Source: CAZIRO01 sp964541595 | GTDB taxonomy: Bacteria > Acidobacteriota > HRBIN11 | Assembly: GCA_964541595.1 (NCBI GenBank) | Contig: CAZIRO010000172.1 | Coordinates: 1 to 5,737, forward strand | DNA: 5,737 bases | Direction: 5' to 3' | Part shown: positions 1 to 5,737 of the stretch, piece after piece | Layout: each line of letters begins with the position of its first letter | Numbering within the stretch: position 1 is the first letter of the stretch | Position numbers and translations under genes: made by a program | The notes under the pieces: model-generated | Told to the model about the DNA's origin: nothing | Database searches by the model: none | The model's input: the letters and a program-made list of their open reading frames with translations, nothing else

Positions 1-13
1 TAGCGCATGACCG

Positions 14-37
14 CATGGGGACCCACGGTGTCCCATG
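14..37. other. Hairpin-forming inverted repeat upstream of the exporter operon
   Basis: CATGGGGAC (14-22) pairs with GTCCCATG (30-37), giving eight base pairs with one bulged G around a 7-base loop. No T-run follows on the plus strand, so it is not a canonical rho-independent terminator. It lies about 30 bases before the proposed -35 box. It could be the tail of an upstream transcription unit, an operator-like dyad, or chance. Confidence 0.3.
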
Positions 38-67
38 GCCTGTCCCGATTGCAGTAAGTAAAAGCGG

Positions 68-96
68 GTGACGTGCCATGCGGGCTGGTCTATAAT
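68..96 (+). promoter_or_regulatory. Probable sigma-70 promoter of the exporter operon
   Basis: A perfect -10 hexamer TATAAT sits at 91-96. Exactly 17 bases upstream is GTGACG (68-73), which matches four of the six TTGACA positions, including the core TGAC. Transcription would start near 103, leaving a leader of about 48 bases before the permease start at 151. Spacing and position are what one expects for a housekeeping promoter. This is a consensus match read by eye, without experimental support. Confidence 0.6.
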
Positions 97-150
97 GAGG
101 GTCCGGCGTGTATCGCGTGCAGATTCCATTGTGCGTGTCAGGTGTAGGGT

Positions 151-951
151 ATGATACTGCGTTCGCTTACACGTTTATGGCAGTACCGGCTGATGATCTA
201 CGTGTTGGTCATCCGGGAACTGAAGGGACGTTATCGCGGCTCGGTACTCGGGTTTCTGTGGTCGCTCGTCAATCCGTTGCTCATGCTGATCATTTACAGC
301 ATCGTGTTTACCTACATTCTGGAACAACGGGATCCCTCGACTTCTCCGTATGTGTTGTTTCTTGCCAGTGGACTGTTGCCCTGGATATGGTTGCAGTCCA
401 GCATCATGCAGGCGTGTTCGTCCATTCTGGACGGCAGTGCGCTCATCCGGAAGATCGTGTTCCCGGCGGAAGTGTTGCCGATCGTATACATTCTGTCCAA
501 CGGGGTCCATTTTGTATTGAGTCTGATCATCTATCTGGGGTTCGCACTCTGGTTTCACCTGCGACTGCACGTCTCTCTGGTGACGCTTCCCGTGGTCATG
601 GGTGCCCAGTTTATCTTCACGCTGGCACTGGGGTTGCTCGTGGCCGCGCTGACCGTGTATTTTCGGGATCTTCGGGACCTCGTGGCCAACTTGTTGACAC
701 TCTGGTTTTTCAGTACACCGATTATCTATTCCCTGGATCTGCCCGCCCTGCAACAATCTGCCGCGCTGCGCCAGTTGCTGTACATGAATCCGGTGACCTA
801 CCTGATCGAGGGATACCACGCCGTCCTGTTTTACGGTCGCTGGCCGGACTGGACCATGCTTGGAGGGTTTACCCTCCTGTCCGCGATTGCGTTCCTCATG
901 ATCTACGCGTTTTTTGACCGTGTGCGGGATACTTTTGTTGAGGAAATCTGA
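151..951 (+). CDS. wzm: ABC-2 type polysaccharide export permease (Wzm/TagG/RfbA family)
   Basis: Inner-membrane subunit of an ABC exporter that moves an undecaprenyl-linked O-antigen or similar glycan from cytoplasm to periplasm, working with the ATPase encoded next. The 266 residues are close to the usual length for the family. The amphipathic N-terminus carries the family hallmark at 24-44 (LKGRYRGSVLGF, then LWSLVNPLL). Hydrophobic segments lie near 34-57, 66-86, 109-136, 143-170, 178-196 and 236-256, six in all. Other family motifs are YFRDLRDL (170-177), STPIIY (188-193) and NPVTYLIEGYH (213-223). The start is fixed by an in-frame TAG just upstream at 145-147 and by AGGTG (140-144) six bases before the ATG. 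The gene follows a promoter at 68-96. The symbol reflects family level; the exact cargo (O-antigen, capsule, teichoic-acid-like polymer) cannot be read from this subunit. Confidence 0.9.
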   Translation: MILRSLTRLWQYRLMIYVLVIRELKGRYRGSVLGFLWSLVNPLLMLIIYSIVFTYILEQRDPSTSPYVLFLASGLLPWIWLQSSIMQACSSILDGSALIRKIVFPAEVLPIVYILSNGVHFVLSLIIYLGFALWFHLRLHVSLVTLPVVMGAQFIFTLALGLLVAALTVYFRDLRDLVANLLTLWFFSTPIIYSLDLPALQQSAALRQLLYMNPVTYLIEGYHAVLFYGRWPDWTMLGGFTLLSAIAFLMIYAFFDRVRDTFVEEI

Positions 952-952
952 A

Positions 953-2260
953 ATGCAGGACCTGGCTGTCGAACTGATCGATGTGGCCAAGTATTTTAAG
1001 CGTCGTGCGTTCAGTCATCAGTTTCTCACGTTAAAGTCGGCCCTGCTCAAGGGCGATCTCTTTCGCGCTCTGAAACCGGAAGAGATCCTGGTTGCGCTGG
1101 AGGGGATCCATCTGCGGGTACCCCGGGGAGTGACGCTGGGCATCATCGGACCCAACGGATCCGGTAAGAGTACCCTGTTGAAGATCATTGCGGGCATCAC
1201 ACAACCCACGCGGGGCAGCGTGCGGGTCCACGGGCGTGTGGCGTCGTTGATTGAGCTCGGTGCAGGGTTTCATCCGGAACTTTCCGGCAGAGAGAATATC
1301 TACATTAACGGGATCATGTTGGGCCTCTCGCGAAGGGAAATTCGAGAACGTATGCACGAGATCATTCGCTTCGCCGAATTGGAAGAGTTCATCGATAATC
1401 CGGTGCGAACGTATTCGTCGGGAATGTTCATGCGACTCGGATTCGCTGTATCCGTGCACGTCGATCCGGATATCCTGCTGATCGATGAAGTCCTCGCCGT
1501 GGGCGACGAGGCGTTTACCCACAAGTGTCTGGAAAAGATGTATGCGTTTAAACGTGCCGGAAAGACGATCATCCTGGTAACACATGTACTCGGACTGGTG
1601 GAAGAATTCTGTGATGTGGCGGTCTGGCTGAAAAAGGGGCGCATTCAACGGATCGGAGACCCGCGAGAAGTCGTCGGACTGTATCGGATGGACGTGGCGC
1701 GTCAGGAGACACGTCGCCTGATGGAAACGCCCGCGTCGACGGTCGATACCGTGGCCGCGTCCCGGGAATCGCTGGCACCCAAACGCTGGGGGGATCGCAC
1801 GGTGGAAATTGTGGATGTCGAATTGCGCAATGCGCGTCAGGAACCCACCCGAACGTTCCGCACCGGGGAACCCATGGTCATTCACATGCGGGTCCGTGCG
1901 CATCGGCCTGTGGAGGATTTTGTCTTCGGCATCGGGATCTTTTCCGAAAGTGGTGTCCATTGTTATGGTACGAATACGGACATGGAACAGTTTGCCCCCA
2001 AATACATGGAGGGCACCGGATGGGTGACGTGCCGTATTGATCCGTTACTGCTGACGGAAGGTTTATACTATCTGGACGTTGCCGTGCATCGACGGGACGG
2101 ATATCCGTACGATTATCATCACTGCATGTATACATTTCGTGTGTTCAACGATCGCCAGGAGGTGGGGGTCAGCCGGTTACCCCATTACTGGTCGTTCAGT
2201 GCCAATATCAAGATGGACACGAAAACGCTGCAGGCCGCCCCGAGTCCCGTGTCCACGTGA
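953..2260 (+). CDS. wzt: Polysaccharide ABC exporter ATPase with C-terminal glycan-binding domain (Wzt)
   Basis: ATPase subunit that powers glycan export through the permease encoded immediately upstream. The 435-residue protein has Walker A GPNGSGKST (66-74), the family-typical ELGAGFHPELSGREN stretch (101-115), ABC signature YSSGM (154-158), Walker B ILLIDE (174-179) and the switch histidine H211. After a polar linker (about 245-279) comes a beta-rich domain (about 280-417: WGDRTVEIVDVEL, FGIGIFSESG, GTNTD, EGLYYLDVAV). It matches Wzt_C, which in E. coli O9a-type systems binds the modified non-reducing end of the finished glycan. TagH-type ATPases lack this domain, so a Wzt-like role is favoured. 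The ATG at 953 was chosen because it lies one base after the permease TGA with GAGG (940-943) in front, implying translational coupling. A TTG at 914 in the same frame would overlap the permease and lacks support. Confidence 0.92.
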   Translation: MQDLAVELIDVAKYFKRRAFSHQFLTLKSALLKGDLFRALKPEEILVALEGIHLRVPRGVTLGIIGPNGSGKSTLLKIIAGITQPTRGSVRVHGRVASLIELGAGFHPELSGRENIYINGIMLGLSRREIRERMHEIIRFAELEEFIDNPVRTYSSGMFMRLGFAVSVHVDPDILLIDEVLAVGDEAFTHKCLEKMYAFKRAGKTIILVTHVLGLVEEFCDVAVWLKKGRIQRIGDPREVVGLYRMDVARQETRRLMETPASTVDTVAASRESLAPKRWGDRTVEIVDVELRNARQEPTRTFRTGEPMVIHMRVRAHRPVEDFVFGIGIFSESGVHCYGTNTDMEQFAPKYMEGTGWVTCRIDPLLLTEGLYYLDVAVHRRDGYPYDYHHCMYTFRVFNDRQEVGVSRLPHYWSFSANIKMDTKTLQAAPSPVST

Positions 2261-2304
2261 ACACGCGCGGTCACTCCCTGCACGGATTCCACATCGGATG
2301 GACC

Positions 2305-2310
2305 GGGAGG
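2305..2310 (+). promoter_or_regulatory. Strong ribosome binding site of trmFO
   Basis: GGGAGG lies seven bases before the ATG at 2318 and fixes the trmFO start. The 57-base gap after the wzt stop shows no clear promoter or T-tailed hairpin, so trmFO is probably transcribed from the exporter promoter and translated from its own site. Confidence 0.7.
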
Positions 2311-2317
2311 AAAACAT

Positions 2318-3682
2318 ATGTCATATCCCTCGCTGCGGATTGTGGTAATCGGCGGTGGTCTTGCCGGTTCTGAGGCAGCATGGCAATTGGCTGCACAGGG
2401 GTGGCATGTCGACCTGTATGAAATGCGACCGGTCGTTTCCACACCGGCGCATCGTACGCCCTATTTTGCCGAACTCGTCTGCAGCAATTCGTTTCGATCC
2501 CGGGATTTGACCCATGCGGCCGGTCTCCTCAAGGAGGAACTCCGGCGGGTAGGCTCGCTGATCATGCGTATGGCCGATCAGCACGCGGTTCCCGCCGGTG
2601 GGGCATTGGGCGTCGATCGGGAATTGTTTGCGCGTGCGGTGACCCGGGCGCTCGAATCCCATCCGCGAATTCGCATTCATCGTGTGGAGGTCACGGACAT
2701 CCCGGATGCGGATGCGGTCCTCATCGCCACCGGTCCGTTGACCAGCGCGCGGCTGGCGGAATCGATCCGCCGGCTGACGGGTGTCGGACAACTCCACTTC
2801 TATGACGCGGTTTCGCCGATTGTAGAAGCGGATTCGATCGACATGCGGTATGCATTTCGCGGTTCTCGATACGGCAAGGGAGGCGATGATTACATCAACT
2901 GTCCGATGGACGAAACAGCGTACCGGCGGTTCTGGGAGGCGCTGTGTCAGGCCGAGCGGTATCCACTCAAGGACTTTGAGAGCATCGCGGAGTTGCGGTT
3001 CTTCGAGGGGTGTTTGCCCATCGAGGAGATGGCGCGTCGGGGATATGAGACACTGCTGTACGGTCCGCTGAAACCCGTGGGATTGATCGATCCCCGGACC
3101 GGACGAGAACCATTCGCCGTCGTTCAACTCCGGCAGGACAACATTGCTGCGACGTTATACAGCATGGTCGGGTTTCAAACCACGTTGCGTATTCCGGAAC
3201 AACAGCGGGTGTTTCGATTGATCCCCGCACTGCATGATGCGGTCTTTGTGCGGTACGGTATGGTGCACCGGAACACGTTTATCTGTTCTCCGCGATTACT
3301 GAATGCGGCCTATCAGTTACGCGCGGATCCGCGGATCTTCTTTGCGGGTCAGATCACCGGTGTGGAGGGATATATCGAGTCCACGGCGTCCGGATTCGTG
3401 GCCGCGATGGCAATGGCCTGCTGGTTGCGGCAGATTCCGTGGGAGCCACCGCCCCGGACGACCGCAATGGGTGCACTGACGTACTACATCAGTCATGCAG
3501 ATGCGGAACACTTCCAGCCGATGAACATCAACTGGGGGATCATCGAACCCTGGCCGAAACGGGAACGGGATCGGCGGACCCGCCGCCTGCGTATGGCCCA
3601 TCGTGCTTTGTCCGATCTGGAACAGTGGTGGATGCATATGCAGCAGCGGTTGGGTATTGCGGTGCAGGTGACTTCAGTCTGA
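2318..3682 (+). CDS. trmFO: Methylenetetrahydrofolate--tRNA-(uracil-5-)-methyltransferase TrmFO
   Basis: Cytoplasmic FAD enzyme that makes 5-methyluridine at position 54 of the tRNA T-loop, taking the carbon from 5,10-methylenetetrahydrofolate and reducing power from NAD(P)H via FADH2. The 454 residues are slightly longer than the roughly 435-450 usual for the family. The FAD dinucleotide-binding motif GGGLAGSEA is at 12-20. LVCSNSFRS (53-61) and FEGCLPIEEMA (229-239) hold C55 and C232, which correspond to the two cysteines implicated in catalysis in the B. subtilis enzyme (C53 and C226). FAGQITGVEGYIES (342-355) and YISHADAEHFQPMNINWG (390-407) are diagnostic C-terminal motifs. The gene appears intact, with all key residues present. 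It follows the exporter pair in the same direction and overlaps the convergent TPR gene by nine bases. In some mollicutes a homologue acts on 23S rRNA instead, but the tRNA role is the default. Confidence 0.96.
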   Translation: MSYPSLRIVVIGGGLAGSEAAWQLAAQGWHVDLYEMRPVVSTPAHRTPYFAELVCSNSFRSRDLTHAAGLLKEELRRVGSLIMRMADQHAVPAGGALGVDRELFARAVTRALESHPRIRIHRVEVTDIPDADAVLIATGPLTSARLAESIRRLTGVGQLHFYDAVSPIVEADSIDMRYAFRGSRYGKGGDDYINCPMDETAYRRFWEALCQAERYPLKDFESIAELRFFEGCLPIEEMARRGYETLLYGPLKPVGLIDPRTGREPFAVVQLRQDNIAATLYSMVGFQTTLRIPEQQRVFRLIPALHDAVFVRYGMVHRNTFICSPRLLNAAYQLRADPRIFFAGQITGVEGYIESTASGFVAAMAMACWLRQIPWEPPPRTTAMGALTYYISHADAEHFQPMNINWGIIEPWPKRERDRRTRRLRMAHRALSDLEQWWMHMQQRLGIAVQVTSV

Positions 3683-4294
3683 CTGTTCAGACGTCGGAGA
3701 TCCCCGGCCTGTCGTACGAAGAATTTTCCAGAGGGTCCAGAGATTGCTCCAGCCCGGGTCCGGCGGGGTGGGTTCCTCGAGACGATCCGGAGACAGCAGC
3801 GGCCATTCCCGTACCTGTTCCCAATCCACGGGGGACGGGTGGGCCGTCACGGTCGGCATGGGTGCGGTTGTGCTCTCGGCAGATTCCAGGACGTGTGCGG
3901 GAATTTGCTGCCGCCAGGTGTCCAGACGATCGGATTCCCACCCGAGCAGTTCCAGTGTTTCCAGACACTGGTATGCGGTATCCCATTCCTCACGCTGGAT
4001 ACTGATCTCCAGCAGTGTTTCCCAGGCACGTGCATAGGTGGCATCCAGATCGATGGCGCGCTGGATGGTGGCTTTCGCCGCATCCAGTTGACCCAACAGG
4101 AACTGGCATCGCCCGATCAGGGTAACGAGCGGACTGTATCTGGGAAAACGGGACTGTTCACGCTGCGCTGCTTCCAGTGCCTGGGCAACTCGTCCCGCTT
4201 CGATGAGCGATTCCAACCAGCGGACGAGATGTGCCGGTTTGCCCTGCTGTTCATACAACGCACGCCATTCGTTTCCGGGAAATTCGGCGGCCAT
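3674..4294 (-). CDS. Small tetratricopeptide repeat (TPR) protein
   Basis: A 206-residue soluble protein with no signal peptide or membrane segment. The N-terminal two thirds is helical, with TPR-like units at about 23-50, 53-86 (GRCQFLLGQLDAAKATIQRA, then IDLDATYARA) and 87-119 (WETLLEISIQREEWDTAYQC). These follow the usual small/large pattern of alternating Ala, Leu, Gly and Tyr. Such units act as protein-binding scaffolds; the partner is unknown. The tail from about 135 is proline- and acid-rich and ends in a tryptophan-bearing segment (WSNLWTLWKILR, 182-193) and a polar end. The ATG at 4294 is the first usable start because an in-frame TGA lies 12 bases upstream; its ribosome binding site is weak. 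It starts 45 bases after the lipoprotein gene, likely in the same transcript. No specific function can be assigned. Confidence 0.75.
   Translation of the reverse strand: MAAEFPGNEWRALYEQQGKPAHLVRWLESLIEAGRVAQALEAAQREQSRFPRYSPLVTLIGRCQFLLGQLDAAKATIQRAIDLDATYARAWETLLEISIQREEWDTAYQCLETLELLGWESDRLDTWRQQIPAHVLESAESTTAPMPTVTAHPSPVDWEQVREWPLLSPDRLEEPTPPDPGWSNLWTLWKILRTTGRGSPTSEQSD
3677..3692. other. Small hairpin at the convergent gene junction
   Basis: GTCTGA (3677-3682) and TCAGAC (3687-3692) form a perfect six-pair stem with a CTGT loop. The left arm contains the trmFO stop codon, and the right arm lies in the last codons of the TPR gene. The dyad reads the same on both strands, so it could slow or end transcription in both directions. 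There is no T-run on either side, so a rho-independent terminator is not supported. Confidence 0.3.
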
Positions 4295-4339
4295 TGCGCG
4301 CGCTCATTGATGTGGCATGGTGAAAGATGCACCCCCGGA

Positions 4340-5233
4340 TCAGTCATGCCACCACTGGGGTACCTGCACGCGGAGTATCTGGATATCGTATACCTGGCCG
4401 AGGAACTCTGGATTTCGCCATTCAACCTGAATGGGAACATCAAACGTGGATATCAGCAACCCGATGATCGGATGTTGAACTGTCACCGTTGTCCGCGTGG
4501 TGGTGATTGTACGTCGGAGCGCATCGTTCGTGCCGTCGCCGTCCGTATCGATTTCCTGTTCATCGATCTGCTGATCGACGGTCACACCCGGGGTTTCCGG
4601 TGCTGCCAGACAGGCAACGGCATATGGGGTCAGGTTGCCCGTAACGAGTGTAATCACCTTTTGTAATTTCCATGGAATAAACGTGGCTTCCGCGATCCCG
4701 GAACCGCTTGTGACACCCCATCGGGGTCGGATATCGCCGAGAGAACTGCCCTGAATCACGCCCGCCTGGTCGTCCGTACATACAGCAGTATCCGTACTCG
4801 TCGATGATTCGATCGTCACGAATCCACAGGGACCGCTACTCGGCTGATTATTGCAACTGACGGTGGTACACGTTGAACCGGTAATGTCACAGGACTGGAC
4901 TTCCACACTTTGTTCCACCGTCCGGGTCACAATGGCGGTCACCGTAAACGGCACGCCGGTGATCGAACCAGCAGAGAACAGCACCCGTTCGCCGGCCATC
5001 GGGTTGCCCTTCCAATCGGTGAACTTCACGCGCAGGCGAGAACGGGATGTCTGCTGCGAATTGATATCGACGATGTCCGGGATCAGCACGAGTTTCATCA
5101 CAAATTTGAGGGATGCGATGCTGTCCGCGGCGGGGATGGTCAAATCTTTGACTTTACACCCCACACCCAGGCTGAGCAGGGCGATTGTGCCCCACATGGC
5201 CCATCGCCACCACGTGTTGTTCCGTGTGGTCAT
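4340..5233 (-). CDS. Putative secreted lipoprotein with Ig-like (Big_1-like) region
   Basis: A 297-residue protein with a lipoprotein signal peptide: basic N-terminus, hydrophobic core (about 12-24) and lipobox LGVGC with the lipidated Cys at 26. Lys follows at +2, which under the enterobacterial Lol rule points to the outer membrane. Residues about 64-190 have the strand pattern of bacterial Ig-like domains (RLRVKFTDWKGNPMAGERVL near the start, GIAEATFIPW at 179-188). A cysteine-rich stretch carries C115, C122, C127, C136 and C152, with C208 later, so disulfides are plausible. DTDGDGTND (229-237) resembles calcium-binding DxDGDG loops. A Thr-rich strand (242-249) and a beta-rich C-terminus follow. 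The ATG at 5233 was chosen for its GGAG site and normal signal length; an upstream ATG at 5281 would add 16 residues before it. No named family is recognised; a structural or adhesive surface role is a guess. Confidence 0.75.
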   Translation of the reverse strand: MTTRNNTWWRWAMWGTIALLSLGVGCKVKDLTIPAADSIASLKFVMKLVLIPDIVDINSQQTSRSRLRVKFTDWKGNPMAGERVLFSAGSITGVPFTVTAIVTRTVEQSVEVQSCDITGSTCTTVSCNNQPSSGPCGFVTIESSTSTDTAVCTDDQAGVIQGSSLGDIRPRWGVTSGSGIAEATFIPWKLQKVITLVTGNLTPYAVACLAAPETPGVTVDQQIDEQEIDTDGDGTNDALRRTITTTRTTVTVQHPIIGLLISTFDVPIQVEWRNPEFLGQVYDIQILRVQVPQWWHD

Positions 5234-5234
5234 G

Positions 5235-5245
5235 CCCTCTCCCCC
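5235..5245 (-). promoter_or_regulatory. Ribosome binding site deciding the lipoprotein start
   Basis: On the minus strand the purine run GGGGGAGAGGG directly precedes the ATG at 5233, with its GGAG core (5242-5239) five bases away. This favours 5233 over the in-frame ATG at 5281, which overlaps the stop of the upstream gene by one base (TAATG). Confidence 0.65.
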
Positions 5246-5280
5246 TTCTTGTCTTGTGGGTTCAAGAAAACCGTATCTCA

Positions 5281-5737
5281 TTACTGATCCTGCCAGTTCG
5301 CGAACTCGATGAGCAGGAAACCGGTGGCCGTCATATTGCGGCCGATCAGGTCATGACCATAAAAGTCGATCTGTGCATGCACGAGCAGTACGTTTTCACC
5401 TCCGCCTGTGCGCAGTCGAAACAGCGGTTCTTCCAGCTTGGCCGTTGCCCGAACCACCACAAATCCCACGGTCGTCGTACCGTTCACCGGAACGACGGCA
5501 TTCATCGTACCGTCAAACGGAAATGGGACATCGATCCCAACGCGATTCTGTCCGTCCGGACGCGTGTACGTCACCCGATAGCGCACCAGGATGATGTCAT
5601 TTAACGGCGTCGGCTCGATGCTGAAGTTTGTCCAGATGTTACGCAGTACCGCCTGCGCGACGTCTTCAAAAACTGTCGCCTGTCCCGTTTCCTGGTCAAT
5701 GACGACCACGTCCGAGGCCAGCCAGGTACTCTCATTC
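5281..5737 (-). CDS. Unrecognised probable beta-rich protein, 3' part only (start beyond the window)
   Basis: The reading frame is open from the right edge to the stop TAA at 5283-5281, giving about 152 codons. A GTG at 5709 could act as a start. However, the codons before it continue in frame to the edge (NESTWLASD, then VVVIDQETG) and read like normal protein, so the gene is most likely cut by the window. The visible part alternates hydrophobic and polar residues, as in beta-sandwich proteins. It has conspicuous segments NDIILVRYRVTYTRPDGQ, VGIDVPFPFDGTM, TTTVGFVVVRATAKLE and VHAQIDFYGHDLIGR, and ends in an acidic/aromatic FANWQDQ. There is no membrane segment in the visible part; any signal peptide would be outside the window. 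It lies 47 bases before the lipoprotein gene in the same direction, suggesting co-expression and possibly a shared envelope location. I do not recognise the family. Confidence 0.65.
   Translation of the reverse strand, partial: NESTWLASDVVVIDQETGQATVFEDVAQAVLRNIWTNFSIEPTPLNDIILVRYRVTYTRPDGQNRVGIDVPFPFDGTMNAVVPVNGTTTVGFVVVRATAKLEEPLFRLRTGGGENVLLVHAQIDFYGHDLIGRNMTATGFLLIEFANWQDQ

Noticed and set aside
3..71. Possible 3' end of an upstream gene in the third plus frame (stop at 69-71)
   Set aside because: Only about 22 codons are visible, they run through the hairpin, and the composition gives no coding signal; it cannot be supported.
108..917. Plus-strand 269-codon open frame overlapping the permease gene
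   Set aside because: It is a shadow of the permease in another frame. Its product is low in hydrophobic structure and rich in His, Arg and Ser, while the overlapping frame shows clear ABC-2 permease motifs.
914..952. TTG at 914 as an earlier start for wzt
   Set aside because: It would overlap the permease end by 38 bases without a clear ribosome site. The ATG at 953 has GAGG upstream and homologue-like N-terminal sequence.
175..990. Long minus-strand frame antisense to the permease
   Set aside because: The translation is rich in Gln, His, Arg and Asp with no domain pattern. Such frames arise because the sense gene avoids the codons that give antisense stops.
1031..1960. 309-codon minus-strand frame antisense to wzt
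   Set aside because: It lies wholly within a well-supported ATPase gene, has a biased His/Arg/Asp composition, and has no ribosome site or recognisable motif.
2321..3127. 268-codon minus-strand frame antisense to trmFO
   Set aside because: It sits opposite strongly conserved TrmFO motifs and its own product shows no fold-like pattern.
3839..4666. 275-codon plus-strand frame across the TPR and lipoprotein genes
   Set aside because: It spans two opposite-strand genes and the gap between them. The product is Gly/Cys/Arg-rich with no motif, while the minus-strand frames have TPR units and a lipobox.
4851..5604. Plus-strand frames opposite the lipoprotein and the partial gene
   Set aside because: They are shadows of the minus-strand genes and lack ribosome sites and coherent protein features.
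1..5737. CRISPR arrays, tRNA or rRNA genes, insertion sequences, riboswitches
   Set aside because: I found no regularly spaced repeats, cloverleaf pattern, transposase motif or terminal inverted repeats. Every gap between genes that lie wholly in the window is under 60 bases.

Overview
The window looks like ordinary chromosomal DNA of a Gram-negative-type bacterium, with moderately high GC and tightly packed genes. The lineage cannot be fixed from sequence alone. Three features limit it: a folate- and FAD-dependent TrmFO (instead of the SAM-dependent TrmA of enterobacteria), a two-component polysaccharide ABC exporter with a Wzt-type glycan-binding domain, and a Lol-type lipoprotein. Such combinations occur in phyla such as Nitrospirota, Acidobacteriota, Methylomirabilota and the deltaproteobacterial groups; this is inference.

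Plus strand, 1-3682: a short leader with a hairpin and a good sigma-70-like promoter (TATAAT at 91-96) leads into three same-direction genes. The first is an ABC-2 permease of the Wzm type (151-951). One base later comes its ATPase of the Wzt type, with a C-terminal substrate-binding domain (953-2260). After 57 bases comes trmFO (2318-3682), for m5U54 formation in tRNA. The first two form one exporter that moves a lipid-linked glycan across the inner membrane. trmFO is a housekeeping tRNA modification gene that is probably read through from the same promoter, with no obvious functional link.

Minus strand, 5737-3674: three genes probably form one transcript that starts beyond the right edge. 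They are the 3' part of an unrecognised, probably beta-rich protein (stop at 5281), a secreted lipoprotein with an Ig-like (Big_1-like) region, a cysteine-rich stretch and a DxDGDG putative calcium motif (5233-4340), and a small TPR protein (4294-3674). I cannot assign a specific function to any of the three; they suggest a cell-envelope or surface-associated set.

The two transcription units converge, and the trmFO and TPR coding regions overlap by 9 bases. I saw no tRNA, rRNA, CRISPR array, insertion sequence or phage gene. I saw no convincing new system; the least explained part is the minus-strand trio.
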